Under the pieces are notes generated by a model that saw only the letters and a program-made list of their open reading frames with translations, had not been told where the DNA came from and did no database searches. From positions 149,512 through 213,511 of the forward strand of contig CACMQB010000003.1 in the NCBI GenBank assembly GCA_902615745.1: a DNA stretch of 64,000 nucleotides. Reading direction: 5' to 3'. Shown here piece after piece: positions 1 through 10,647 of this stretch. Source of the DNA: an uncultured Alphaproteobacteria bacterium. GTDB lineage: Bacteria > Pseudomonadota > Alphaproteobacteria > HIMB59 > GCA-002718135. The position numbers and the translations under genes are program-made. Numbering within the stretch: position 1 is the first letter of the stretch; each line of letters opens with the position of its first letter.

Positions 1-731
1 TTATTATCATCTAAAGAAAATAAAGAGTTTATAAATTTATTATTATTTGTCCAAACTATAGAACTTTGAAACTGATTTTTATTTTTTTGCATTGGTAAGA
101 TTGCAAGAGGTCCATTTTTAAAGAAGAACTCGTAAGCAGTATTATTGTGATTCTTTGAGTGATTAAAATTAACTACAATTGCTTTTTTTTTGTAATCTTT
201 TCTATAAATTGGTGTTTTAAAAATTTTTCTTATAGAGCTGTATTTCCCATCACACGCAAATAGAATATTTGAATTAACATAAAAATTATTTTGCTTAGTT
301 ATAATCCTATCGCTTTGATAAAAAATATCTTTAACAGAAACATTGTTAAAAATTTCTACATTTTTTTGTTTTTGTAATTTTTTGTACAGGCAATCAAGAA
401 TAAACTCGTTCTTAACTATATATCCAAGATTGGATTTTCTTCTTTGGTTGTCAAAATAAATTTTGTTTGATTGGTTTCTATCAATTATTTTAATATTCTT
501 TATTGGTTCTGCGTAATTACCAATTTCATTCCATATATTTATTTCTTCAAGAAATTTTTTCGTACCCTCTGAAATTGCTGTTGTCCTTTTGTCTAAAATA
601 TTTTTATAATTAAATTTAGGGTTTTGCTCTAAAACTACTACTTTATGACCAAGTTTAGAAAGTGAGTATGCTGTTACAGCCCCTATTAGTCCCCCTCCTA
701 TTATATTGATATTTGATTGAATTTCTTTCAT
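1..731 (-). CDS. FAD-dependent ubiquinone biosynthesis hydroxylase (UbiH/UbiF family), 3' end truncated by the window edge
   Basis: Minus-strand reading frame from ATG at 731: MKEIQSNINIIGGGLIGAVTAYSLSKLGHKVVVLEQ..., Rossmann GxGxxG-type motif, then FACDGKYSSIRK typical of the family; not in the ORF track because it is open at the edge. Confidence 0.75.
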   Translation of the reverse strand, partial: MKEIQSNINIIGGGLIGAVTAYSLSKLGHKVVVLEQNPKFNYKNILDKRTTAISEGTKKFLEEINIWNEIGNYAEPIKNIKIIDRNQSNKIYFDNQRRKSNLGYIVKNEFILDCLYKKLQKQKNVEIFNNVSVKDIFYQSDRIITKQNNFYVNSNILFACDGKYSSIRKIFKTPIYRKDYKKKAIVVNFNHSKNHNNTAYEFFFKNGPLAILPMQKNKNQFQSSIVWTNNNKFINSLFSLDDN

Positions 732-778
732 AATTTTCTTCGAATTACCATAATCTAAATGTATTACAATCTAACTAT

Positions 779-3001
779 ATGTTCAAGTATGGTTCTTTTC
801 GAAATTTTGTTAGTAAATTTTTTTTAGGAATAATTTTATTTGGCTTTGGATCAATTTATTTAGCCAGTCTATATACATACTCACCTAATGATCCAGGTTA
901 TCAAAATTTTAACGAAGGTGAAATTCAAAATATTCTGGGCAATTTTGGTGCATATTTATCAAGTTACTCCTTAGTATTTATTGGAACACTAAGCTATTTA
1001 ATTGCTCTATTTTTAACAATAGAAGGTGGTAGATTTTTTCTAGGTATGGCTAATCGATTTGTAATTTTGAATTTAATGTCAAATCTAGTTGGTATTATAA
1101 GTATAAATATATCCTTAAAATCATTTGGCGAATATTATTTAGAAAAGGGAGTATTGTCTCAGATAATTGTCGATCTATTTTCAATTATTAATATAAATTT
1201 TTTAGATAATATTTTTGTTTATTACTTCAGTAATTTTTTACTTTTTATATTTGGTATATTTTTAATACTTGTATCCTTTAGAGTAAAACTATCTTGGATA
1301 AATAAGATTATTCATTCTTTAAAGGTGTTTGGATATTTAAGATTTTTGTTTTCAGTATTTAGTCTATTAAAATATTTAAAATTTAAAAAACGAACTTCCA
1401 AGAAAACTTTAAGAAGTGAGCCAACAATTAAAAAAAGAAATTATGTAAATTTAAATAGAAAAAGTAATTTGAAGACTAAATCCGAAAAACAACTAGAATT
1501 GGATAACTTTAGTTTTAGTCTTCCTTCAAAAGATCTTCTTTCAATATCAAGCTTTAAAAATAATAAAAATAAAGAACTCGATAAAATAAATACTGATGCA
1601 GCTATAAAATTAGAAAAAACACTTTCTGAATATGGTGTTGAAGGAAAGATCATTGGTTTTAGTAGTGGTCCTATTGTAACATTGTTTGAGTTTGTTCCAA
1701 ATGCAGGTATCAAATCTAGTAAAGTTATAGGTTTATCAGATGATATTGCTCGAGCAATGTCATCTATCTCTGCTAGGATTTCAACCCAGCCTGGAAAGAC
1801 TAGCCTTGGTATTGAAATACCAAATAGTAAAAGAGATAGTGTTTTGTTTGGAGATTTAATTAAAGAAGGAGAATTTGAGATAGAAAACGACTCTCTAACA
1901 CTTGCTTTAGGAAAAGACATATCTGGAAAAAGTATTTTTGCAAATTTAGAACGAATGCCTCATCTCTTAATAGCTGGAACAACTGGTTCTGGTAAATCAG
2001 TAGGTATTAACACGATGATCTTAAGTATTTTATATAAGTTCAAACCTAATGAGTGCAAATTAATTTTAATTGACCCTAAAATGTTAGAACTTAGTATTTA
2101 TGAAGATATTCCCCATTTATTAACACCTGTTGTTACAGATCCAAAAAAAGCCGTTTTTGCTCTTAAGTGGGTAGTTAGAGAAATGGAAAATAGATATAAG
2201 TTAATGAGTTCATTAAATGTGAAAAATATAGATTCTTATAATAATAAAGTTTTGCAAACTATTTCATCAGGAAGAAAGCTGTATAGAGAAGTTCAAACAG
2301 GGATAGATGATGACACTAGAATGCCAATTATTGAGAAACAGGAAATACTTCTTGAAAAAATGCCTTTTATTGTCGTAGTAATTGATGAGATGGCAGACTT
2401 AATGATGGTCGCTGGCAAAGAAGTTGAGTCATTAGTTCAAAGATTGGCTCAAATGGCAAGAGCATCTGGAATACATTTAATAACAGCTACTCAAAGACCA
2501 AGTGTTGATGTAATCACAGGAACGATAAAAGCAAATTTTCCAAGTCGTATTAGTTATAAAGTATCAAGTAAATTTGATAGCAGAACGATACTAAATGAAA
2601 TGGGGGCAGAACAATTATTGGGAAGTGGAGATATGTTGTTTTTAGAAAATGGTGGTATAATAAAGAGACTGCACGGTGGATTTGTTTCTGAGAGCGAGGT
2701 TGACAAAGTTGTAACACACATAAAGAAACAAGCTACATTTGATTATAAAAAGGAGATTTCGTTATCAGAAGAAGAATTAACCAATACAAATAGAGATGAT
2801 CTAATTTCAACTAATAATGATGAGCTCTATACTAAAGCTGTTGAGATTGTTATTAAGCAACAAAAAATTTCAACAAGTTATATTCAAAGGTATCTTCAGA
2901 TTGGCTATAATAGGGCAGCAAGAATAGTAGAAAAGATGGAAGAGGATGGAATTATAAGCGAAGCAAATAACGCAGGTAAAAGACATGTTCTTAAAAAGTG
3001 A
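779..3001 (+). CDS. ftsK: DNA translocase FtsK
   Basis: N-terminal TM segments, Walker A GTTGSGKSVGINTMI, motor domain, C-terminal winged-helix gamma domain. Confidence 0.95.
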   Translation: MFKYGSFRNFVSKFFLGIILFGFGSIYLASLYTYSPNDPGYQNFNEGEIQNILGNFGAYLSSYSLVFIGTLSYLIALFLTIEGGRFFLGMANRFVILNLMSNLVGIISINISLKSFGEYYLEKGVLSQIIVDLFSIININFLDNIFVYYFSNFLLFIFGIFLILVSFRVKLSWINKIIHSLKVFGYLRFLFSVFSLLKYLKFKKRTSKKTLRSEPTIKKRNYVNLNRKSNLKTKSEKQLELDNFSFSLPSKDLLSISSFKNNKNKELDKINTDAAIKLEKTLSEYGVEGKIIGFSSGPIVTLFEFVPNAGIKSSKVIGLSDDIARAMSSISARISTQPGKTSLGIEIPNSKRDSVLFGDLIKEGEFEIENDSLTLALGKDISGKSIFANLERMPHLLIAGTTGSGKSVGINTMILSILYKFKPNECKLILIDPKMLELSIYEDIPHLLTPVVTDPKKAVFALKWVVREMENRYKLMSSLNVKNIDSYNNKVLQTISSGRKLYREVQTGIDDDTRMPIIEKQEILLEKMPFIVVVIDEMADLMMVAGKEVESLVQRLAQMARASGIHLITATQRPSVDVITGTIKANFPSRISYKVSSKFDSRTILNEMGAEQLLGSGDMLFLENGGIIKRLHGGFVSESEVDKVVTHIKKQATFDYKKEISLSEEELTNTNRDDLISTNNDELYTKAVEIVIKQQKISTSYIQRYLQIGYNRAARIVEKMEEDGIISEANNAGKRHVLKK

Positions 3002-3581
3002 AAAATGTCTAATTAATTTATTAGTATTAGTTTTTTATTTATTTTCTAGTAAGGCCAATTCAACAACTGGCGAAAAAATAGATGTTTTAAATTATTTAAC
3101 CTCATTAAATAATTTTTCCGCTTCTTTTATTCAAGTTGATGGAGAAAATTTGAGTGAAGGAATAGTATATATAGGTGCTAAAAGGGTCAGAGCTGAGTAT
3201 TTTTTTCCAACAAAGATTCTAATAATTTTAGGTGCGAACAAAGCAATGTATTATGATTATGAGCTTGAAGAAGATGAGTTTTTTAATCCAAAAAATACTA
3301 ATGCCTGGTTCTTTTATGACATATTTAGAGATCCACTTTTTTTTGAAGATGGAATAATTGAAGTAAATAACAATGAGATATTATTAGAAAAAAAAGGGAC
3401 TGATAATGAAGAAAACAACTTTGTTATAAAAGTGTTATTTGAAAAAAATCCACTAGTGTTAAGGGGTATAGAGGTAGTGATTAATGATGATGTCCTAAAG
3501 TTATCAATTTATAATCATAGTTATAATGAGCAATTTCAAAAGGATTTTTTCAAACTTATAAACCCTAAATTTTTAAACTAA
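2985..3581 (+). CDS. lolA: Outer-membrane lipoprotein carrier protein LolA-like
   Basis: Signal peptide, LolA-like sequence (FSASFIQVDGENLSEGIVYIGAKRVRAEYFFPTKILII), downstream of ftsK as in other Alphaproteobacteria. Confidence 0.75.
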   Translation: MFLKSEKCLINLLVLVFYLFSSKANSTTGEKIDVLNYLTSLNNFSASFIQVDGENLSEGIVYIGAKRVRAEYFFPTKILIILGANKAMYYDYELEEDEFFNPKNTNAWFFYDIFRDPLFFEDGIIEVNNNEILLEKKGTDNEENNFVIKVLFEKNPLVLRGIEVVINDDVLKLSIYNHSYNEQFQKDFFKLINPKFLN

Positions 3582-4180
3582 GTTTTAATTAAAAGATCTT
3601 CATTTTTTGTTTGAATCTTAACTTTTGTTTTTACAGTGTTCAATTTTTTTCTTATTCTAGTAAGATGGCTTTCTAGAGAATTTGTTTCAATATTTGATTT
3701 AATATTTAAAATATTTTCTTTAATGAAATTTTTGCTTGTTTTTTTTTCTCTAATTAAAAAGGTAAGGATCTCCAATTCTATTTTAGTTAAGCGACAAAAA
3801 CTATCGTTATTGAGGTTTATAAGTTTTTCATTATAAATTGATATATCATGAAACTGTACTTTTAAATTTTGTACAAAGTTTTCAATTCTATTTTTTATAA
3901 TGTTTATTGAAATCGGGCAGCTTAATATATTTGAATTGTTAGTAAAATTTAAATTTATATTTTTTAAATATGTGATAATTAAAAAATTATCGTTTACACT
4001 TTTATTGTCTATTAGATCAATATCATTTTTATTGCTTATAATAATTATATTTGCTTGGGATGTTTTTATATTGTTTTTGATCTCATCTAGTTTCATAATG
4101 CTTAACTCATACTCAGAAAGAAGAATAGACAAAAAATTTTTTATCTTGTTGTTACAAAATATATATAGTTCAGTTTTCAT
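3578..4180 (-). CDS. Response-regulator-like protein with C-terminal winged-helix DNA-binding domain and degenerate receiver-like N-terminus
   Basis: C-terminus FCRLTKIELEILTFLIREKK...SLESHLTRIRKKLN resembles OmpR-type effector domain; N-terminus lacks an obvious phospho-acceptor region. Confidence 0.6.
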   Translation of the reverse strand: MKTELYIFCNNKIKNFLSILLSEYELSIMKLDEIKNNIKTSQANIIIISNKNDIDLIDNKSVNDNFLIITYLKNINLNFTNNSNILSCPISINIIKNRIENFVQNLKVQFHDISIYNEKLINLNNDSFCRLTKIELEILTFLIREKKTSKNFIKENILNIKSNIETNSLESHLTRIRKKLNTVKTKVKIQTKNEDLLIKT

Positions 4181-4815
4181 AATCTTTTCCCAAATAAAAT
4201 TGTTCCAAGCCTAATGTACGTGGGGTTGAATTGAAGCGCTTTTGTGTAATCATTGCTCATTCCAATACTTAATTCTTCAATTTTGTTTTCTTTTGCAAGA
4301 AGTTTTAATTGATTAAAATGATAAACTGGATCTTCATCTATTGGAGGTATGCACATTAAACCAATTATAGGAAGCTTCATTTCTTGTTTTAAAAAAAATA
4401 AAAAGTCTTTTGTGTGTTCAGGAAAAATACCGCTTTTTGTTGTCTCTTTACCTGTATTTACTTGTAAGAAAAATTTTTTATTTTGAAGTAGTTCTTTGTG
4501 TTTTGAGAATTCTAAAGCTATTTTTTCCCTGTCCAAAGTATGAAAAACATCAAAAATTTGGATTGCATCTTTTACTTTGTTTGATTGTAGTGGACCTGTT
4601 AAATGAAGTTCTATTGTTGTATTGTCTTGCTTTAATTTTTGAAATTTTTCTTTTGCTTCTTGAACTCTATTTTCACCAAATATTTTAACTCCAGCATCAA
4701 TAGCTTCAAGAACACTTTTAAGTGGGTGATTCTTTGATATAGCAACAATTTTGGCGGATTTTCTAGTTTTTTTTAAAAAATCATTGATTTCATTGTATTT
4801 TTTAATATTAAACAT
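4177..4815 (-). CDS. YggS/PROSC family pyridoxal phosphate homeostasis protein
   Basis: AISKNHPLKSVLEAIDAGVKIFGENRVQEAKEK and LSIGMSNDYTKAL motifs. Confidence 0.9.
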   Translation of the reverse strand: MFNIKKYNEINDFLKKTRKSAKIVAISKNHPLKSVLEAIDAGVKIFGENRVQEAKEKFQKLKQDNTTIELHLTGPLQSNKVKDAIQIFDVFHTLDREKIALEFSKHKELLQNKKFFLQVNTGKETTKSGIFPEHTKDFLFFLKQEMKLPIIGLMCIPPIDEDPVYHFNQLKLLAKENKIEELSIGMSNDYTKALQFNPTYIRLGTILFGKRL

Positions 4816-4914
4816 AAGATAGTATGTTGTAAAAAAACAACATTGTTACAAAAAATATAATAAATCATTATGCTTTTTTTGTAATTTATTCAATTTTTAA
4901 ATAATAGCATTATC

Positions 4915-4937
4915 AATGTAAGTTAGTTTCTTACATT
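4915..4937 (+). promoter_or_regulatory. Stem-loop in porin leader: AATGTAAG-N7-CTTACATT
   Basis: Perfect 8-bp inverted repeat upstream of the porin Shine-Dalgarno. Confidence 0.55.
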
Positions 4938-4954
4938 TAATGAATATTCATTAA
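4937..4954. promoter_or_regulatory. 18-bp perfect palindrome TTAATGAATATTCATTAA upstream of porin
   Basis: Self-complementary sequence adjoining the preceding hairpin, just upstream of AAGGAG. Confidence 0.55.
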
Positions 4955-4970
4955 CTCAAAAGGAGTAATT

Positions 4971-6014
4971 ATGAAAAAAGAACTATTAATGGGAACTGCT
5001 CTTGTTTCTACGCTTGGTGCTGCTTCAGTTGCTGAAGCTGTAACAGCTACAATGAGTGGTAACCACCAAACTGGTATTGAGTTTGATTCACCTACTGGTG
5101 GAACTGACACTAATGCCCAAGTTAATGACAACAACTTTTCTGTGTCATTATCTGAAACTACTGACGGCGGAATGACTATTTCATCAAGCTTTAAGCTTAT
5201 GGATGAAAACGGTTCTGCTGGTGATCTAGACGCTGGATTTACATTAGCATTTACTGATGGATCAAAACTTGATGTAATCAATGCTGGTAACGCATCTGGT
5301 GGACATGCAGTTTCTGTTCCAGGTTCTGCTGGTGCTGAAGGTGTAGCTACTACATCAACTAACTCAGCTCAAACTGGATTAGACTTTATGACCGCTTCAA
5401 CAGTATTAGGTGTTGAGTATCACACTGCTTCAGATTTCTTGGCTGATGGACTAAAAATGTCTTTCTCAGCTTCATCTGACTCAGGTGCTGCAGCTGCTAC
5501 AACTTACAGAGTTGATAGTCACGTTGCAATTGGTGCTACTTATGTAACTGATCTTGGTGACACTGCCCTAACTATCGGTGGTGGTTATTCAGTAGTTGAC
5601 GGTTCAAAATCAAACACTGCGCCTACTAATGACAACAATGGTATCCATGTAGGTTTAAGTGCTGTAACTGGTGATTTAACAGTTGCTGTTGGTTATGCTG
5701 ACGGTGAAGTTGCTGGTTCTGGTTTATCGTCTGCTTCAGAATACGAAGCTGATGTTGTAAAAGCAGGTGTAAAATATGTAACTGGAGATCTAACGTTTAA
5801 CGTTGGTATCGCTTCAGGTGATGCAAAAGATAATACTATTGGATCAAGTGGCGGTAATGATGACTCAAAAGACGTTACTTCAGCTAGTGTTTCTTATGCT
5901 GTAGCTTCTGGTGTAACTGCAATTCTTGGTTATACTTCTCTAGAAGCAAGTGACGAAGGTTCAGCAACTGACGATGGATCTGCATGGTACATCGGTGCTA
6001 ACATGTCATTTTAA
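4971..6014 (+). CDS. Outer membrane porin (Rhodobacter-type porin-like)
   Basis: Signal peptide MKKELLMGTALVSTLGAASVAEA, Gly/Ser/Asp-rich beta-barrel pattern, C-terminal SAWYIGANMSF ending in Phe, strong AAGGAG RBS. Confidence 0.85.
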   Translation: MKKELLMGTALVSTLGAASVAEAVTATMSGNHQTGIEFDSPTGGTDTNAQVNDNNFSVSLSETTDGGMTISSSFKLMDENGSAGDLDAGFTLAFTDGSKLDVINAGNASGGHAVSVPGSAGAEGVATTSTNSAQTGLDFMTASTVLGVEYHTASDFLADGLKMSFSASSDSGAAAATTYRVDSHVAIGATYVTDLGDTALTIGGGYSVVDGSKSNTAPTNDNNGIHVGLSAVTGDLTVAVGYADGEVAGSGLSSASEYEADVVKAGVKYVTGDLTFNVGIASGDAKDNTIGSSGGNDDSKDVTSASVSYAVASGVTAILGYTSLEASDEGSATDDGSAWYIGANMSF

Positions 6015-6034
6015 TTAAAGATATTGTTTCTTTG

Positions 6035-6068
6035 AAAAACGGCACTTTAATTAGTGCCGTTTTTTTTA
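6035..6068 (+). terminator. Rho-independent terminator of the porin gene
   Basis: AAAAACGGCACT-TTAATT-AGTGCCGTTTTTTTT stem-loop with T-tract. Confidence 0.92.
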
Positions 6069-6107
6069 TGTTTTACATTTAGCCTCCAATACAATATTTG
6101 TATTTTG

Positions 6108-6710
6108 ATGATTTTGACTCGAGTATTTTTACTATTTTTTTTATTTTTTATCTTTTCTTGTAATAGCAATAAGACTGAAGAAGAAATGGAAGAGTTGTGG
6201 TCAAAAGCACAGACTAAATCTCAAATTATTGAAAGATCTGGATCAAAATTTAATTCTGCCTTAGACATGGAACTTGCTCTAAGGGATGCTGAAACAAGAC
6301 TTCAGACTGGTGGTGGCTTGCTTGGTAAAAAAGGTCTTTCACTCGGTGATGTTATGGGTAATAACAATAACATCAATTCAACAACAACAATTGCTATGTC
6401 AGTAAATCCTTTTCTTTGGAGAGGGGCCTTGGAAACAATAAATTTTATGCCTTTAAGTTCTGCTGATCAATTGGGTGGAACTATAATAACTGATTGGTAC
6501 TCAACTGAAGATAATCAAAATGAAAGATGTAAATTAAATATTTTTATAACTGGTAAAAGTCTTAAAACTGAAAATCTAAGAGTAGTTTCATTTTGTCAAG
6601 AATTTAAAAACCCATCATGGATAAATAAAAAAATAAATTTAGAAAATGATATTAAAATAGAAAATGCTATATTAAACAAAGCCAAAAAATTAAAACTCCA
6701 ATCAAGTTAA
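6108..6710 (+). CDS. DUF3576-type lipoprotein
   Basis: Lipobox-like FIFSC after hydrophobic leader; the ORF-track start at 6054 lies inside the porin terminator, so ATG 6108 is preferred. Confidence 0.65.
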   Translation: MILTRVFLLFFLFFIFSCNSNKTEEEMEELWSKAQTKSQIIERSGSKFNSALDMELALRDAETRLQTGGGLLGKKGLSLGDVMGNNNNINSTTTIAMSVNPFLWRGALETINFMPLSSADQLGGTIITDWYSTEDNQNERCKLNIFITGKSLKTENLRVVSFCQEFKNPSWINKKINLENDIKIENAILNKAKKLKLQSS

Positions 6711-6713
6711 GAA

Positions 6714-9224
6714 GTGTCATCACGATACAATCATAAATTAGTTGAAAAAAAATGGCAGGACGTCTGGTCAAAAAATAATGTTTTTAAAACATTAAGAGAT
6801 GAGAACAAAAAAAAATTTTATGTTCTAGAAATGTTTCCTTATCCATCTGGTAAAATACATATGGGGCATGTAAGGAATTATACATTAGGTGATGTAGTAG
6901 CAAGATACAAAAAGATGAAGGGTTATAATGTTTTACACCCCATGGGCTGGGATGCTTTTGGCCTACCAGCTGAAAATGCTGCTTTAACAGAAAAAAAACA
7001 TCCTGAGAGCTGGACATATCAAAATATTAATACAATGAAAAATCAGTTATTGAAAATGGGCTTGTCTTTGGATTGGGAAAGGGAAATTGCCACTTGCCAT
7101 CCTGAATATTACAAGCACGAACAGAAGTTTTTTATTGATATGTTTAATGCTGGACTTGCATACAAAAAAGAGGCTGAAGTAAATTGGGATCCAGTAGATA
7201 AAACGGTTCTTGCAAATGAACAAGTGATTGATGGGAAGGGTTGGAGATCAGGCGCAACCGTTGAAAAGAAAAAGTTATCACAATGGTTTTTGAAAATTAG
7301 TAAATATTCTGATGAGCTTTTAGAAGATTTAAATAATTTAAATAATTGGCCTAATAAAGTCAAAATTATGCAGTCTAATTGGATTGGTAAATCAGTTGGG
7401 GCTGAAATTGATTTTAAGATTTTAGGAAATGATGACAAAATAAAAGTATTCACAACACGACCAGATACAATTTATGGAGCAACTTTTATTGCACTCTCAA
7501 GTGAACATAAATTAATTGTAAATATTTCAAAAGAAAATCTGGAATTACAAAAATTTATCAAAGATTGTGAAAATCTGAATCCTGAAAAAACAAAAAAGGG
7601 TTTTAATACTGGTTTGTTTGTTGAGCACCCATTTATCATGGGAAAAAAACTGCCAGTTTTTGTTGCCAATTTTGTTTTAAAAGAATACGGACTTGGCGCT
7701 ATTTTTGGTTGCCCCGCACATGATCAGAGAGATTTAGATTTTGCAAAAGAGTACAAATTAGATGTTATAACAGTAGTAAAGCCAAAAAGTGGTGAAGATG
7801 ATTTATTTAAAGTTGAATCTACGGCCTTTACTGATGATGGAATAGTAATTAATTCAGAATTTTTAAATGGGTTAGACACAGAGAAAGCAAAGGACAAAAT
7901 AATTGTTGAAATAGAGAAGAAGGGAATAGGAAAAAAACAAATAAACTTTAAATTAAGAGATTGGGGTATTTCAAGGCAAAGATTTTGGGGTTGCCCAATA
8001 CCAATTATTTATAGAGAAGATGGAGAGATACTAGCAGTAGAAGATAATCAGCTTCCAGTTAAACTTCCAGATATTGAAAATTTTACTGAATCATCTAGCG
8101 CTTTAAGCAATATTCCAGGTTGGAAAGAAACGGTTTGTCCTAAAACTGGAATGAAGGCATATAGAGAAACGGATACTTTTGATACTTTTTTTGAATCGTC
8201 GTGGTATTTTTTTCGATATTGTAATGCAAGATTAGACAAGCCCTTTGATAAAAAAGATATTAATTATTGGCTACCAGTTGATCAGTATATTGGTGGTATT
8301 GAACATGCTATTTTACACTTATTGTATTCTAGATTTTTTACGAAAGCATTAAGGGACCTTGATTATTTTAATTTAGACGAACCGTTTAAAGGATTGTTTA
8401 CTCAAGGTATGGTTACTCATGTTACTTACAAAAATAAATTGGGTGAATGGATTGAGCCTAATGATACAGAAATTAGAAATGGTAAATTACAAGACAAAGA
8501 AGGTAATGAAATAAAAACTGGAAAAGTTGAAAAAATGAGTAAATCAAAAAAAAATGTTGTTGATCCTAATGATATAATAACTTCATATGGTGCCGATACG
8601 GCAAGATGGTTTATGTTATCTGATAGCCCTCCTGAAAGGGATTTACAATGGACAGAAACAGGGATATCCTCATCATTTAAATTTATTAATAAATTATACG
8701 ACTTTGTAAATAAATTAGAAAAGTATAATTCAAGTAATTTAGATGATATTGGTATTCTAGAAAATTTAAAAAATATCATTAACGAGGTATCAGAAAATAT
8801 AGAGGCTTTTCAGTTTAATAAATCAGTTGCCAAAATTTATGAGTTTGTAAACATTCTTAATGATTCAATCTTAAGTAAAAAATTATCTAAGAACAACTTC
8901 TTATGGTCACTTGAAAAATTATGTATTATTTTACAGCCTTTTGTTCCTCATATTAGTGAAGAAATTTGGTCTAGAATTGGTAATAAGAGTTTATGTATTA
9001 ATGAAGTTTGGCCCACAGAAAGCGTAAAGAAGAAGAATAAGTCAAAAATAGCAATACAAATAAATGGAAAAACAAGAGAGGTTATAGAAATTGATTCCTC
9101 TCTTACAAAAGAAGATGTTTTAGAAATTATAAAAAATAATAATAAGATTAAAAAAAATCTTGTTGGAAAAAATATTCAAAGAGAAATATATGTTCCTGGA
9201 AAAATTTTAAACCTAGTTATATAA
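6714..9224 (+). CDS. leuS: Leucyl-tRNA synthetase
   Basis: [20 protein letters not shown] (HIGH) and KMSKSKKN (KMSKS) signatures; GTG start. Confidence 0.97.
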   Translation: MSSRYNHKLVEKKWQDVWSKNNVFKTLRDENKKKFYVLEMFPYPSGKIHMGHVRNYTLGDVVARYKKMKGYNVLHPMGWDAFGLPAENAALTEKKHPESWTYQNINTMKNQLLKMGLSLDWEREIATCHPEYYKHEQKFFIDMFNAGLAYKKEAEVNWDPVDKTVLANEQVIDGKGWRSGATVEKKKLSQWFLKISKYSDELLEDLNNLNNWPNKVKIMQSNWIGKSVGAEIDFKILGNDDKIKVFTTRPDTIYGATFIALSSEHKLIVNISKENLELQKFIKDCENLNPEKTKKGFNTGLFVEHPFIMGKKLPVFVANFVLKEYGLGAIFGCPAHDQRDLDFAKEYKLDVITVVKPKSGEDDLFKVESTAFTDDGIVINSEFLNGLDTEKAKDKIIVEIEKKGIGKKQINFKLRDWGISRQRFWGCPIPIIYREDGEILAVEDNQLPVKLPDIENFTESSSALSNIPGWKETVCPKTGMKAYRETDTFDTFFESSWYFFRYCNARLDKPFDKKDINYWLPVDQYIGGIEHAILHLLYSRFFTKALRDLDYFNLDEPFKGLFTQGMVTHVTYKNKLGEWIEPNDTEIRNGKLQDKEGNEIKTGKVEKMSKSKKNVVDPNDIITSYGADTARWFMLSDSPPERDLQWTETGISSSFKFINKLYDFVNKLEKYNSSNLDDIGILENLKNIINEVSENIEAFQFNKSVAKIYEFVNILNDSILSKKLSKNNFLWSLEKLCIILQPFVPHISEEIWSRIGNKSLCINEVWPTESVKKKNKSKIAIQINGKTREVIEIDSSLTKEDVLEIIKNNNKIKKNLVGKNIQREIYVPGKILNLVI

Positions 9225-9709
9225 TGAAAAAATTATTTATAGTTTTTGCTTTGTTTTTTCTGTTTTCTTGTGGTGACATAGATTTTGTTTACAAGGATAA
9301 CAAAAACTTATTAAACCCTCTTTATCAAAAAACCAATGTTAATACATCGGGCGTTGATTTAAATTTTATAAACTCATATATACCTATGTTTTTTGGAGAC
9401 AATAAAGAGGATGTTTTTAGTCTGACTATTAATATTGAAGAGAAAAAAACAAAAAGATCAGTGGAAACAAACCAAGCAACATCTAACCTTAGATATGAAT
9501 TAAGGTTTTTTTATACATTAATATTAAATAAAGATAGTTGTGTAACTTATGAAAAAGAAATAACTTCTTACTTTTCAATCATACCAAAGTCTTCAGGGTA
9601 TAATTATGGAACTGACTCATCGTTAGAAAAAAAATATGAGTTAGCAATATCAGATAATTTAAACCAATTTGTGTCTATATTATCAGATAAAAGTATCTAT
9701 AATTGTTAA
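9224..9709 (+). CDS. lptE: LptE-like LPS assembly lipoprotein (by context)
   Basis: Lipobox FLFSC; between leuS and holA, the usual lptE location. Confidence 0.65.
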   Translation: MKKLFIVFALFFLFSCGDIDFVYKDNKNLLNPLYQKTNVNTSGVDLNFINSYIPMFFGDNKEDVFSLTINIEEKKTKRSVETNQATSNLRYELRFFYTLILNKDSCVTYEKEITSYFSIIPKSSGYNYGTDSSLEKKYELAISDNLNQFVSILSDKSIYNC

Positions 9710-10647
9710 TGAAAATCAACCCACTAATCATATTATTAAGTAATGACTTTAAAATAGACAAGAAATTTTATTTTATTGGTGGAAATGAAGTTACGCTTAT
9801 GGAAAAAATAAAATCATTAATACTTGATAAATATCAACAAAATGAAAAGCATGAAATTGTTAATATTGAGACTATTAAAGATTTTGTAGACGAAGAAGGT
9901 TTGTTTGGAAATAAAAAAATATTTATTGGAAAGGATTGTAAAGGAATTAATGTTGAAAATTTAAATAAAGCCAGAAAATCAGATGGTATTTTTATTTTTA
10001 TACAAGAAAATTCACAAAGTACTAAAAAAATCAAAGCTTTATTTGTTAAAGATAAGGACTCGTACTCTATTGATTGTTACGAACTAGATAGGGATTCAAG
10101 AATTAAGATTTTAAATAAGTTTATAAATGTAAATAAGTTAAGTATTTCTGAAGAAATATATTGGATATTAGTTGACAAGTTAGATAGTAAATTTATTTTT
10201 TTTGAAAACAACCTAAAAAAAATCTTAGATTTAAACAATATAGATATTACAACAAATAATATAAAAAAAATATTAACAATAGGGGATTCAGGTAAAGAAA
10301 AGGTATTTTTTAGTTTATTAAAAAAAAACAAAGATATAGTTGAGTTGTATAGAAATAAAATTCTAACTGACTCAGATGTTAATATTCTTTATTATTCTTT
10401 TAAATATTTTTGTCAGCTAATAATTGATTCTAAAAGCGAGGATGAGTATATAAAAAAAATTCCAATATATTTATTTCGAGAAAAGAATTATCTAATAGAT
10501 TTTTATCGTAAATATAATTCTGGTAAAAAAAAATTATTGATAAAATTACTTTCATCAACTGAAAATATTTTGCGAAAAGAAAGTGGTTTATCTTTAGCTT
10601 CTGGTCTTCGTTTTGTTTTAAATGTTAAAAAAATTACTATTTCTTAA
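9709..10647 (+). CDS. holA: DNA polymerase III delta subunit
   Basis: HolA-like sequence and position downstream of leuS-lptE; ATG at 9709 overlaps the lptE stop. Confidence 0.75.
   Translation: MKINPLIILLSNDFKIDKKFYFIGGNEVTLMEKIKSLILDKYQQNEKHEIVNIETIKDFVDEEGLFGNKKIFIGKDCKGINVENLNKARKSDGIFIFIQENSQSTKKIKALFVKDKDSYSIDCYELDRDSRIKILNKFINVNKLSISEEIYWILVDKLDSKFIFFENNLKKILDLNNIDITTNNIKKILTIGDSGKEKVFFSLLKKNKDIVELYRNKILTDSDVNILYYSFKYFCQLIIDSKSEDEYIKKIPIYLFREKNYLIDFYRKYNSGKKKLLIKLLSSTENILRKESGLSLASGLRFVLNVKKITIS

Noticed and set aside
1441-1920. 159-aa minus-strand ORF opposite ftsK
   Set aside because: Antisense shadow of a conserved gene, low-complexity Ser/Leu/Phe translation
3636-4214. Two plus-strand ORFs (66 and 104 aa) opposite the regulator gene
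   Set aside because: Phe/Leu/Ile-rich antisense translations typical of AT-rich shadow frames
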